A stretch of 64,000 nt of DNA from JACVRW01 sp963739095 (GCA_963739095.1 CAVTZF010000029.1:1-64000), one strand, 5' to 3'. Shown: positions 25,165-32,903, counted from the stretch's first letter. Notes: generated by a model from the letters alone, not told the origin. Made by a program: numbers and translations.

Positions 25165-26538
25165 GAACAGCTGCAGGTAGCGGTCGACCTCCCACTTGCT
25201 GACCTGGTTGTGCCAGTCGTCCCACTCGTCGCGCTTCGTCTTCACGAAGTAGTCGACGTAGTCCTCGCGACCCGTGTGGCCGAGCGCCTTGCGAAGCACG
25301 TCACAGCGCTCGAGCTCCCGCGTCGCGTCGAGCAGGTTCGCCGGCAGCAGCTCGACGCCGAGCTCCGCGCGCCGCTCCTCGGTCAGCTCGTGCAGGTTGA
25401 GCTCGGTGGTCGGCTCGCCCGCGTCGAGGCCGCGCTCCATTCCGTCGAGCCCGGCGGCGAGGACCGCCGCGGCGGCGAGGTAGGGGTTGCATGACCCGTC
25501 GACGGTGCGGTCCTCGACTCGTCCCGCAGCCGGGATGCGCAGCATCTGGGTGCGGTTGTTGTAGCCGTAGCTCACGTAGACCGGCGCCCAGCTCGAGCCG
25601 CTGCGCGTGCCGACGACGAGCCGCTTGTAGGAGCTGATCGTCGGCGCGGTGAGCGCGATGTACGCCTTCGCGTGCGCCTTCAGCCCGCCGATGAACTTGT
25701 AAGCCGTGTCGGTCAGCCCGAGCCCGCGCGGGTCGTCCGACGGGTCGCACTCGAAGACGTTCTCGCCGTCCTTCCAGAGGCTCATGTGGAAGTGGCAGCC
25801 GTTACCCGTGAGGTGGCCGAAGGGCTTCGGCATGAAGGTCGCGATCAGCCCGCGCTCCTGGGCGAGCGACTCGACCATGTAGCGGAAGAAGATCGCGCGG
25901 TCGCAGGTGGTGAGCGCGTCCGAGAACTCGAAGTTCTGCTCGAACTGGCCGTTCGCGTCCTCGTGGTCGTTCGCGTAGTTGTTCCAGCCGAGCTGCGTCA
26001 CGTAGCGCGACACCTGCGACATGAAGTCGAGGTTGCGCGTGAGCGCGCGCATGTCGTAACAGGGCTGGTCGAGCGTGTCGAGTGGGTCGGCGAGCTCGAT
26101 CGAGCCGTCGTCGCGCAGGCGCACGAGGAAGTACTCGAGCTCCGCGCCGAGCATGAACTCGTAGCCGAGTTCGCGCGCGCGCTCGAGTTGGCGGCGCAGG
26201 ATCGTGCGCGGGCAGTAGAGCCACTCCTCGCCCTCGACGTGCACGTCGCAGGCGAAGCGCGCCACGTTCGGCTTCCAGGGCAGCGGCGTGAGCGAGCGGA
26301 TGTCCGGCATCGCCGCCATGTCGGGGTCGTTCGGCTGCTGGCCGATCGCGCCGGCGGCGAAGCCCGCGAAGCCCGCGCCGTCGGTGAGGAGCCCGTCCAG
26401 GTGCGCCGCCGGCACGAGCTTGGCGCTCGGCTTGCCGTGCATGTCGACGAACTGCGCGAAGAGGAACTCGACGTCGTTGTCGCTGAGGTGGCGCTCGACG
26501 TCCTCACGGGAGCTCGGCGCAGTGAATGGCTCGGTCAT
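24706..26538 (-). CDS. Gamma-glutamylmethylamide synthetase (glutamine synthetase family)
   Basis: A glutamine-synthetase-fold ligase that joins methylamine and glutamate with ATP. The core is 458 residues: FMLGAELEYFL (metal Glu), GNGCHFHMSLW near 275, and RVEDRTVDGSCNPYLAAAAV. The core ends with WHNQVSKWEVDRYLQLF at 25165, where GmaS proteins normally stop. Here the codon after that is TCA, the reverse complement of the antiporter's TGA, and the frame runs 152 residues further, antisense to the antiporter, with low-complexity sequence (Arg/Glu/His/Gln). A lost stop is likely. The start at 26538 fits family N-termini (FTAPSSREDVERHLSDNDV). It is divergent from mgsA, with which it makes and then rearranges gamma-glutamylmethylamide. 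A glutamine synthetase III-like ligase for another amine is the alternative. Confidence 0.8.
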   Translation of the reverse strand: MTEPFTAPSSREDVERHLSDNDVEFLFAQFVDMHGKPSAKLVPAAHLDGLLTDGAGFAGFAAGAIGQQPNDPDMAAMPDIRSLTPLPWKPNVARFACDVHVEGEEWLYCPRTILRRQLERARELGYEFMLGAELEYFLVRLRDDGSIELADPLDTLDQPCYDMRALTRNLDFMSQVSRYVTQLGWNNYANDHEDANGQFEQNFEFSDALTTCDRAIFFRYMVESLAQERGLIATFMPKPFGHLTGNGCHFHMSLWKDGENVFECDPSDDPRGLGLTDTAYKFIGGLKAHAKAYIALTAPTISSYKRLVVGTRSGSSWAPVYVSYGYNNRTQMLRIPAAGRVEDRTVDGSCNPYLAAAAVLAAGLDGMERGLDAGEPTTELNLHELTEERRAELGVELLPANLLDATRELERCDVLRKALGHTGREDYVDYFVKTKRDEWDDWHNQVSKWEVDRYLQLFSGGLLPGRLRRDRLRARFQEPQPFREPRRRQRLQQQREHDRERHHAGEHVDVRNPEAGEHAHQRRWDHAGLARPAQERDLLPLPASAAVRQHAGEHGDRPRDEQEDGQHGKRRQEVVTERLERDVRPEHDEDDQRHDVGQVERERMRVDLVR

Positions 26539-26575
26539 GCGAGGCAACGTATCGCCTGCCCCCGGTGGCGGCCAA

Positions 26576-26590
26576 TGTGCGGTTCTCACA
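26576..26590. promoter_or_regulatory. TGTG-N7-CACA site B1
   Basis: TGTGCGGTTCTCACA, 38 bp upstream of the gmaS start. Its reverse complement (GTGTGAGAACCGCACAT with flanks) differs from site B2 at only one base in 17, so the two sites form a large inverted repeat around the promoter centre. Confidence 0.6.
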
Positions 26591-26612
26591 CGTTTCGGGC
26601 CCGAACCGTGTG
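26587..26612. promoter_or_regulatory. 26-bp near-perfect palindrome in gmaS/mgsA promoter
   Basis: CACACG (26587-26592) and CGTGTG (26607-26612) flank TTTCGGGCCCGAAC; the whole 26 bp reads as its own complement except for one base pair. It overlaps the end of site B1. It may be a second operator or a bidirectional core promoter element. Confidence 0.45.
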
Positions 26613-26624
26613 ACGCCCGACAGG

Positions 26625-26639
26625 TGTGGGAACCGCACA
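26625..26639. promoter_or_regulatory. TGTG-N7-CACA site B2
   Basis: TGTGGGAACCGCACA, 76 bp upstream of mgsA and 49 bp from site B1. With flanks it matches the amt/pucR site A2 at most positions. Probable target of the GAF/PucR regulator. Confidence 0.6.
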
Positions 26640-26714
26640 TAGGCGCTCGGGGAATTGTTGGGCTGCCCGCCATGGGCGTATCGCAGGCCCCTGCATAGAC
26701 TCGCTGGCTCAACT

Positions 26715-27620
26715 ATGTGCGGAATTGCAGGCCTGTTCAGCAAATCAGAGGACGTCAGCGTGTCGCTGGGGCGGCATCTGGGCGACATGCTGCTCCAGCT
26801 CGGCGATCGCGGTCCCGACAGCGCGGGTGTGGCGATCTACCGGAATCCGGCCGCGTCCGGGTCCTGCAAGGTCACCCTGCATTCGCCCGCACCGGGCTAC
26901 GACTGGAACGGCGTGCAGGGCGCGCTCGCCACGAGCTTCGGCGCCGGCGAAGCCGAGGTCCGGGCAAGCCACGCCGTCATCGTCGTCGAGACGGACGCCG
27001 AGAGCGCCGTCGCCTGGCTCCGGGAGCGCTACCCCGAGCTGCGCGTGATGAGCGCCGGCGAGGCGATCGAGATCTACAAGGAGGCGGGCCACCCGGCCGA
27101 CTTCCTCGAGCGCTTCTCATTCTCCGAGCTGTCGGGGAGCCACGCGCTCGGGCACACCAGGATGGCGACCGAGTCGAAGGTCACGACCGACGGCTCGCAC
27201 CCGTTCTCGACCGGGCTCGACCTGTGCCTCGTCCACAACGGATCGCTCTCGAACCACAACCGGCTGCGCGAGCGGCTGCGCGCCGAGGGGATCGAGTTCC
27301 AGACCGAGAACGACTCCGAGGTCGCGGCCGGCTACCTGACCTGGCGCATGCGCGAGGGCGCCTCGCTCGAGCAGGCGCTCGAGGGCTGCCTCGAGGACCT
27401 CGACGGCTTCTACACCTTCGCCGTCGGCACGGTCGACGGCTTCGCGGTGCTGCGCGACCCGATCGCCTGCAAGCCCGCGGTGATGGCCGAGACCGACGGC
27501 TGGGTGGCGATGGCCTCCGAGTACCGCGCGATCGCGACCCTGCCGGGCGCGGACGAGGCGCGGATGTGGGAGCCCGAGCCCGGTCAGGTCTACTCCTGGG
27601 AACGCGCCCCGGTCCTGTGA
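26715..27620 (+). CDS. N-methylglutamate synthase subunit A (class II amidotransferase-like)
   Basis: A 301-residue N-terminal-nucleophile amidotransferase. It begins MCGIAGLF, so Cys2 becomes the nucleophile, followed by GDRGPDSAGVAIY, GHTRMATE and HNGSLSNHN. In MgsABC this subunit takes the gamma-glutamylmethylamide made by GmaS and releases methylamine in the enzyme tunnel. The three subunits match separated domains of glutamate synthase. The ATG at 26715 is chosen because Cys must follow Met. The stop overlaps the GTG of mgsB by four bases. A GlxB-like naming is also used for such genes; the pairing with gmaS supports MgsA. Confidence 0.8.
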   Translation: MCGIAGLFSKSEDVSVSLGRHLGDMLLQLGDRGPDSAGVAIYRNPAASGSCKVTLHSPAPGYDWNGVQGALATSFGAGEAEVRASHAVIVVETDAESAVAWLRERYPELRVMSAGEAIEIYKEAGHPADFLERFSFSELSGSHALGHTRMATESKVTTDGSHPFSTGLDLCLVHNGSLSNHNRLRERLRAEGIEFQTENDSEVAAGYLTWRMREGASLEQALEGCLEDLDGFYTFAVGTVDGFAVLRDPIACKPAVMAETDGWVAMASEYRAIATLPGADEARMWEPEPGQVYSWERAPVL

Positions 27621-28303
27621 CGGATGGCATCACGGAGGTCGATCTGGCGACAACCTCCCTGCGCGAGCTGAACCAAGCGCTCCACGAACCCGATCTCTCA
27701 GGCCGCTGGCGCGTGACGAATCCGCGCGGCGCGCACGCCGTGGCGGTCGGCATCGACGCCCCGGTCGAAGTCGATATCGAGGGCCACGTGGGCTACTACT
27801 GCGCCGGCATGAACAAGCACGCGACCGTGCGCGTGCACGGCAACGCGGGCGTCGGCCTCGCGGAGAACATCATGTCCGGCACGGTCGCCGTCGACGGCAA
27901 CGCGAGCCAGTCGGCGGGCGCCACCGGACGTGGCGGCCTGCTGGTCGTCAACGGTGACGCCTCCGCGCGCTGCGGCATCTCGATGAAGGGCGTCGACATC
28001 GTCGTGCGCGGCTCGGTCGGGCACATGAGCGCCTTCATGGCGCAGAAGGGCCGGCTCGTCGTGTGCGGCGACGCCGGCGACGCGCTCGGCGACTCGATCT
28101 ACGAGGCGCGCCTATACGTACGCGGCGAGGTCGCCGGGCTCGGCGCGGACTGCATCGAGAAGGAGATGCGCGACGAGCACGTCGCGGAGCTGAGCGAGCT
28201 GCTCGAGCGCGCCGGCACCGGCCTCGAGGCATCCGAGTTCCGCCGCTTCGGCTCCGCGCGCAGGCTCTACAACTTCGACGTCGACCACGCCGGGGAGTAC
28301 TGA
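27617..28303 (+). CDS. N-methylglutamate synthase subunit B (GXGXG domain)
   Basis: A 228-residue protein matching the GXGXG beta-helix domain of glutamate synthase: repeated G-x-x-G-x-x-x-G turns (NAGVGLAENIMSGTVAVDGN, GGLLVVNGDASARCGISMKG, VCGDAGDALGDSIY). This domain is structural and holds the subunits together. GTG at 27617 overlaps the mgsA stop (GTGA). The stop TGA overlaps the mgsC ATG by one base, so all three genes are translationally coupled. Confidence 0.8.
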   Translation: MTDGITEVDLATTSLRELNQALHEPDLSGRWRVTNPRGAHAVAVGIDAPVEVDIEGHVGYYCAGMNKHATVRVHGNAGVGLAENIMSGTVAVDGNASQSAGATGRGGLLVVNGDASARCGISMKGVDIVVRGSVGHMSAFMAQKGRLVVCGDAGDALGDSIYEARLYVRGEVAGLGADCIEKEMRDEHVAELSELLERAGTGLEASEFRRFGSARRLYNFDVDHAGEY

Positions 28304-29622
28304 TGGCGGCGAGGCCCGGGCTGCGCGAGTCCGCCCTCTTCGACCGCCACACGATCCACGAGATCCAGCGCGCGGCGCGCGAGGGCATCTACGACATCCG
28401 CGGCTTCGGCGCCAAGCGGCCGGTGCCGCACTTCGACGATCTCGTGTTCCTCGGCGCGAGCATGTCGCGCTACCCGCTCGAGGGCTACCGCGAGCGTTGC
28501 GACACGGACGTCGTGCTCGGCGACCGTCACGCGAAGAAGCCGATCCACCTGGAGATCCCGATCACGATCGCCGGGATGAGCTTCGGCGCGCTGTCCGCGC
28601 CCGCGAAGGAGGCGCTCGGCCGCGGTGCCAGCGCGGTCGGGACGAGCACGACGACCGGCGACGGCGGCATGACGCCCGAGGAGCGCGAGCACTCGAGTCT
28701 GCTCGTCTACCAGCTGCTGCCCTCGCGCTACGGGATGAACCCGGACGACCTGCGCAGAGCCGATGCGATCGAGGTCGTCGTGGGCCAGGGCGCCAAGCCG
28801 GGCGGCGGCGGCATGCTGCTCGGCCAGAAGATCTCCGACCGCGTCGCCGAGATGCGCGACCTCCCCAGGGGCATCGACCAGCGGAGCGCCTGCCGCCACC
28901 CGGATTGGACCGGGCCCGACGATCTCGAGATCAAGATCGGCGAGCTGCGCGAGATCACCGACTGGGAGAAGCCGATCTTCATCAAGGTCGGCGCCACGCG
29001 GCCGTACTACGACACCGCGCTCGCGGTCAAGGCGGGCGCCGACGTGGTCGTGCTGGACGGCATGCAGGGCGGCACGGCCGCCACGCAGGAGGTCTTCATC
29101 GAGCACGTCGGGATCCCGACGCTGGCGGCGATCCGGCCCGCCGTCGACGCGCTGCTCGAGCTGGGCGTCCACCGCAAGGTCCAGCTCGTCGTGTCGGGCG
29201 GCATCAGGAGCGGGGCGGACGTCGCCAAGGCGCTCGCGCTCGGCGCGGACGCCGTCTCGATCGGCGTGGCTGCGCTGATCGCGCTCGGCGACAACTCGCC
29301 CGAGCACGACGAGGGCTACGCCGAGATCGGGAGCGCCGCGGGCTTCTACGACGACTGGCACGAGGGCCGCGACCCGGCCGGCATCTCGACCCAGGACGAC
29401 GCGCTGGCCGAGCGCCTCGACCCCGAGCTGGGCGGCCGCCGGCTCGCCAACTACCTGCGCACGATGGTGCTCGAGGCGCAGACGCTGGCGCGCGGCTGCG
29501 GCAAATCGCACCTGCACAACCTCGAGCCGGAGGACCTCGTCGCGCTCACGCTCGAGTCGGCCGCGATGGCCCGTGTTCCGCTGGCCGGAACGGGGTGGAT
29601 CCCGGGCCTCGATCGGCCGTGA
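28303..29622 (+). CDS. N-methylglutamate synthase subunit C (FMN glutamate-synthase domain)
   Basis: A 439-residue protein with the FMN/iron-sulfur synthase domain of the GltB family. Recognisable parts: ITIAGMSFGALSAPAKEALG near 90, GQGAKPGGGGMLLGQKI near 160, VVLDGMQGGTAATQEVF near 245, and QLVVSGGIRSGADVAKAL near 300. It condenses methylamine with 2-oxoglutarate to N-methylglutamate. A cysteine set near SACRHPDW (~190) and near LARGCGKSHLHN (~400) could hold the Fe-S cluster. It is the last gene of the mgs operon; disA starts 61 bp later in the same direction. Confidence 0.8.
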   Translation: MAARPGLRESALFDRHTIHEIQRAAREGIYDIRGFGAKRPVPHFDDLVFLGASMSRYPLEGYRERCDTDVVLGDRHAKKPIHLEIPITIAGMSFGALSAPAKEALGRGASAVGTSTTTGDGGMTPEEREHSSLLVYQLLPSRYGMNPDDLRRADAIEVVVGQGAKPGGGGMLLGQKISDRVAEMRDLPRGIDQRSACRHPDWTGPDDLEIKIGELREITDWEKPIFIKVGATRPYYDTALAVKAGADVVVLDGMQGGTAATQEVFIEHVGIPTLAAIRPAVDALLELGVHRKVQLVVSGGIRSGADVAKALALGADAVSIGVAALIALGDNSPEHDEGYAEIGSAAGFYDDWHEGRDPAGISTQDDALAERLDPELGGRRLANYLRTMVLEAQTLARGCGKSHLHNLEPEDLVALTLESAAMARVPLAGTGWIPGLDRP

Positions 29623-29659
29623 TTAGGCTGCAAATAGCCACAAAAGGCGCGCTTCTGAA

Positions 29660-29678
29660 CCAATTCACGTAGAATTGG
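29660..29678. promoter_or_regulatory. Inverted repeat CCAATTC-N5-GAATTGG with -10-like TAGAAT before disA
   Basis: Perfect 7-bp arms with a 5-bp spacer. TAGAAT (29670-29675) inside it resembles a -10 box; transcription would then start around 29682-29684, at the disA ATG, giving a leaderless message. The palindrome could be an operator over this promoter. Confidence 0.4.
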
Positions 29679-29683
29679 CCTTC

Positions 29684-30793
29684 ATGCCGTACGCCGGAGA
29701 CGACGTTGCAGAGCTCGAGGCGCGGCAGGAACCGAGGCTCGTCCGGGCCCTGGAGATGGTGGCCCCGGGCACAGCGGTGCGGGAAGGCCTCGACAACATC
29801 GTTCAGGGCAGGACAGGCGCCCTGATCTGTATCGGGGAGTCCGAGGAGCTCTCGTTCCTGCTCTCGGGCGGGGTGAAGCTCGATGTGGACTACACCCCGG
29901 CTCTGCTTTACCAGCTGGCCAAAATGGACGGCGCGATCGTGCTTGCCTCGAACGGCACGAAGATCCTCTGGGCCAACGTCCAGCTGATGCCGGATCCGAC
30001 GATCCTTTCGCTCGAGACCGGCACCCGTCACCGTACTGCGGAGCGCGTCTCGAAGCAGACCGACGCGCTCGTGATCGCCATCTCGGCAAGCCGCAGCGTC
30101 GTCTCGCTCTACCTCGACGGCGCGAAGTACATCCTCGAGGACATCCCCATCGTGCTCGCCAAGGCCAACCAGGCGCTGGCGACCCTCGACAAGTACCGCA
30201 GCCGGCTCGACCAGGTCTCGACCCGGCTCACCGCTCTCGAGTTCGAGGGCGGCGTAACGCTGCACGACGTGCTGACGGTGCTCCAGCGCGCGGAGCTCGT
30301 CACGCGCATGGCCGTCGAGATCGAGCGCTACATCGTCGAGCTGGGCGCGGAGGGGCGCCTGATCGAGATGCAGCTCGAGGAGACGATGGTCGGCGTGGCA
30401 GCCGACAAGTCGGCGCTAGTGCGCGACTACATCGCCGAGCCCTCGGAGGAGGGCTTCGCGATGGTGCTGGACTCACTCGCCAGACTGCCGCACCAGGACT
30501 TGCTCGATTTCGGACGCCTAGCCGAGCTGCTCGGCTACGACCGGAAGCTGAACACTCTCGATCACCCGGCCTCGCCACGCGGCAACCGCATCCTCGGGCG
30601 CATCCCAAGGCTCCCGAAGATGGTGGTCCAGTCGATCGTGAACGAGTTCTCGGGCCTTGACGAGATCCTCGCCGCCGCCGATTCCGAGCTGGAGTCGGTG
30701 GAGGGGGTGGGAGATATGCGTGCGAAGGACATCCGCGAGGGCCTTCGCCGGCTGCAGGAGATCAACCTCGTGGACCGTTATCTGCAAACCTGA
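29684..30793 (+). CDS. DNA integrity scanning protein DisA (diadenylate cyclase)
   Basis: A 369-residue DisA, standard length. Residues ~1-145 form the diadenylate cyclase domain with the catalytic DGA (AKMDGAIVLA) and RHR (GTRHRTAERVSK) motifs. A helical linker follows, then a C-terminal helix-hairpin-helix DNA-binding domain (DEILAAADSELESVEGVGDM). It makes the second messenger c-di-AMP and scans DNA for damage. ATG at 29684 is preferred over TTG at 29675, because a -10-like TAGAAT lies seven bases upstream and no Shine-Dalgarno is seen. carD follows 62 bp later. Confidence 0.93.
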   Translation: MPYAGDDVAELEARQEPRLVRALEMVAPGTAVREGLDNIVQGRTGALICIGESEELSFLLSGGVKLDVDYTPALLYQLAKMDGAIVLASNGTKILWANVQLMPDPTILSLETGTRHRTAERVSKQTDALVIAISASRSVVSLYLDGAKYILEDIPIVLAKANQALATLDKYRSRLDQVSTRLTALEFEGGVTLHDVLTVLQRAELVTRMAVEIERYIVELGAEGRLIEMQLEETMVGVAADKSALVRDYIAEPSEEGFAMVLDSLARLPHQDLLDFGRLAELLGYDRKLNTLDHPASPRGNRILGRIPRLPKMVVQSIVNEFSGLDEILAAADSELESVEGVGDMRAKDIREGLRRLQEINLVDRYLQT

Positions 30794-30855
30794 AGTGGTC
30801 CGGTGCTCTCAGATGCACCGGGTCTGAAGTAGGAGGGAACGCCATCAGCGACGCA

Positions 30856-31419
30856 GTGTTGGAAGAGGAATTCGTTGTAGAGGACCTCGAGATCGCTCGG
30901 CCTCCGGCCGAGTACGAGATCGGCGACCAGGTCGTGTACCCCCATCATGGGGCGGGCAAGGTCCTCAAGAAGGAGATGAAGGAGGTGCTCGGCGAGAAGC
31001 GCGAGTACCTGACCATCAAGATCCTTCATAACGACATGACCGTGATGGTCCCGTGCTGCAACGCCGACAAGGCGGGTCTACGGCGCGTGATCGGGGAGGA
31101 AGACGTACGGAAGGTCCTGTCGGTCCTCCGCGACGACGTCAGCCAGATGCCCAAGAACTGGAACCGGCGCTTCAAGCACAACCGCGAGAAGATCAAGACC
31201 GGCGACGTGTTCGAGCTGGCCGAGGTTGTTCGCAACCTCGCCATCCGGGAGACCGAGAAGGGTCTTTCGACCGGCGAGAAGCAGATGTACACCCGCGCCA
31301 AGAAGATCCTTGCCTCCGAGCTGATGTATGCGCTCGACATGGAAGAGGACGAGGCGGAGACGCATCTGGAGGAGCTGATCGCCGAGGCCCACGAGAGTCG
31401 GAACGGCGCGACGGCCTAG
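30856..31419 (+). CDS. CarD-family RNA polymerase-binding regulator
   Basis: A 187-residue CarD/CdnL protein. The N-terminal RNA-polymerase-interacting Tudor-like domain includes YEIGDQVVYPHHGAGKV and VPCCNADKAGLR; the C-terminal helical DNA-binding domain includes NWNRRFKHNREKI and EVVRNLAIRE. It binds the polymerase beta subunit and stabilises open complexes. The coordinates use GTG at 30856, but the strong Shine-Dalgarno AGGAGGG (30831-30837) is 18 bases away. It is perfectly spaced for an ATC codon at 30844, in frame, which would give the natural-looking start M-SDAVLEEEF. See findings. It heads the conserved carD-ispD-ispF-cysS-rlmB order. Confidence 0.9.
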   Translation: MLEEEFVVEDLEIARPPAEYEIGDQVVYPHHGAGKVLKKEMKEVLGEKREYLTIKILHNDMTVMVPCCNADKAGLRRVIGEEDVRKVLSVLRDDVSQMPKNWNRRFKHNREKIKTGDVFELAEVVRNLAIRETEKGLSTGEKQMYTRAKKILASELMYALDMEEDEAETHLEELIAEAHESRNGATA

Positions 31420-31437
31420 GGACCGAGATAGGGAATT

Positions 31438-32070
31438 TTGGCTGTCGTCGGGATCATTCCCGCCGGCGGCAGCGGCGAACGCCTTGGTGCCGACCGGCCC
31501 AAGGCGTTCGTCGTTTGTGCCGGCCGCCCGCTGATCGAGTGGAGCCTCGAGGTGCTCGCGGCGGTCTGCGAGCGCGTGATCGTGGCCGCGCCCGAGGGCT
31601 TCGACGACGGGCCCGACCGGGTGCGCGGCGGCGACTCGCGCTCGGCCTCGGTGCGCAACGCGCTGGAGGCCGCGCCCGAGGCGACCGTGGCGGTGGTCCA
31701 CGACGCCGCCCGCCCGCTCGTCACCCGCGAGCTGGTCGAGCGCTGCCTGGCCGCGCTCGAGCCCGGGATCGACGGCGCGATCGCCGCCGCCCCGATGACC
31801 GACACGGTCAAGGAGGCCGCCCCGGACGGCCGCGTGCTGCGCACGCTCGACCGGCGCGTGCTCTGGCAGATTCAGACGCCGCAGGTATTCCGGGCCGATG
31901 TCCTGCGCAGGGCGCTCGACCGGGACGCGGCCGCGCTCGCGGCCGCGACGGACGACGCGGCGCTGGTGGAGGAGCTCGGCGGCACCGTGCGCGTCGTGGA
32001 GGCGCCGCCCGAGAACATCAAGGTCACGCGCGGCTCCGACCTGCGCATCGCCGAGGCGCTCCTGTGCTGA
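31438..32070 (+). CDS. 2-C-methyl-D-erythritol 4-phosphate cytidylyltransferase
   Basis: A 210-residue IspD of the methylerythritol phosphate isoprenoid pathway. Motifs: IIPAGGSGERLGADRPKAF (CTP binding), GGDSRSASVRNAL near residue 62, VHDAARPLV near 88, TDTVKE, and LWQIQTPQVF. It is slightly shorter than E. coli IspD. TTG at 31438 is the first start, placing the glycine-rich loop right at the N-terminus. It overlaps the following PHP gene and lies two genes from ispF. Confidence 0.92.
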   Translation: MAVVGIIPAGGSGERLGADRPKAFVVCAGRPLIEWSLEVLAAVCERVIVAAPEGFDDGPDRVRGGDSRSASVRNALEAAPEATVAVVHDAARPLVTRELVERCLAALEPGIDGAIAAAPMTDTVKEAAPDGRVLRTLDRRVLWQIQTPQVFRADVLRRALDRDAAALAAATDDAALVEELGGTVRVVEAPPENIKVTRGSDLRIAEALLC

Positions 32071-32903
32071 CCGATTACCACGTACACCTGCGCCCCGACG
32101 AGGACGACTCGACGGCGGCGCGCTACTTCACGCAGGCGAACGTCGACCGCTATCGCGAGGCGGCGGAGGAGCGCGGCATCGAGGAGCTCGGCGTGGCCGA
32201 GCACATCCACCGCTTCGTCCAGTCGCTCGACGTGTGGACCCACCCCTGGTACCGACACTGGGCGAAGGACGACCTCGACGAGTACTGCGACTTCCTGCGC
32301 GATTCCGGGCTCAGGGTCGGCATCGAGGTGGACTACCTGCCCGGGCGCGAGGACCGCATCGCGAGCATGCTCGACGGGCGCCGGTGGGACTACGTCGTCG
32401 GCTCGATCCACTTCCTCGCCGACGCGGCCGTCGACCTGCACGGCGAGCCGGACTGGGAGGAGTGGGACGTCTGGCGCTCGGGCGATCCCGAGAAGGTCTG
32501 GGCGCGCTACTTCGAGACGCTCGGCGAGGCCGCACGCACCGGAATGTTCGACATCCTCGCCCACCCCGACCTCGTCAAGGTCTGGGGGCCGCGCGTGCCT
32601 CGGCCGGACGGCGACCTGCGCCGCTTCTACGAGCGCGCGATGGACGGCATCGGTGATTCGGATGTTGCGGTGGAAGTTTCCACCGCCGGCTTGCGAAAGC
32701 CGGCACGTGAGATCTATCCGGCTCGGGCCTTCCTCGAGATGTGCCTCGAGGCGGGGCGGCCGGTGGCGCTCTCGAGCGACGCCCACCTGCCCGAGCAGCT
32801 CGGCTACGAGTACGAGCGCGCCCTCGAGCTGCTCGACGACCTCGGCGTGCGTGAGATCGCCGTGTTCGAGGGCCGCGAGCGCAGGCTGGAGCCGCTCGGA
32901 TGA
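32064..32903 (+). CDS. PHP-domain phosphatase (histidinol-phosphatase-like)
   Basis: A 279-residue PHP hydrolase. The metal-binding residues are visible in order: DYHVHLRPDE near residue 4, AEHIHRF at ~50, GSIHFL at ~115, LAHPDLVKVWG at ~170, and SSDAHLPEQLGYEYE at ~230. The closest known activity is histidinol phosphatase (HisK type), but related PHP enzymes act on other phosphoesters. GTG at 32064 overlaps the end of ispD; a CTG at 32067 is the only other choice. It overlaps ispF by four bases (ATGA), so it is embedded in the isoprenoid operon. Confidence 0.8.
   Translation: MLTDYHVHLRPDEDDSTAARYFTQANVDRYREAAEERGIEELGVAEHIHRFVQSLDVWTHPWYRHWAKDDLDEYCDFLRDSGLRVGIEVDYLPGREDRIASMLDGRRWDYVVGSIHFLADAAVDLHGEPDWEEWDVWRSGDPEKVWARYFETLGEAARTGMFDILAHPDLVKVWGPRVPRPDGDLRRFYERAMDGIGDSDVAVEVSTAGLRKPAREIYPARAFLEMCLEAGRPVALSSDAHLPEQLGYEYERALELLDDLGVREIAVFEGRERRLEPLG

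Noticed and set aside
21138..26639. Classical CRP sites
   Set aside because: The TGTG and CACA halves are seven bases apart, not the eight of the CRP consensus, at all four places.
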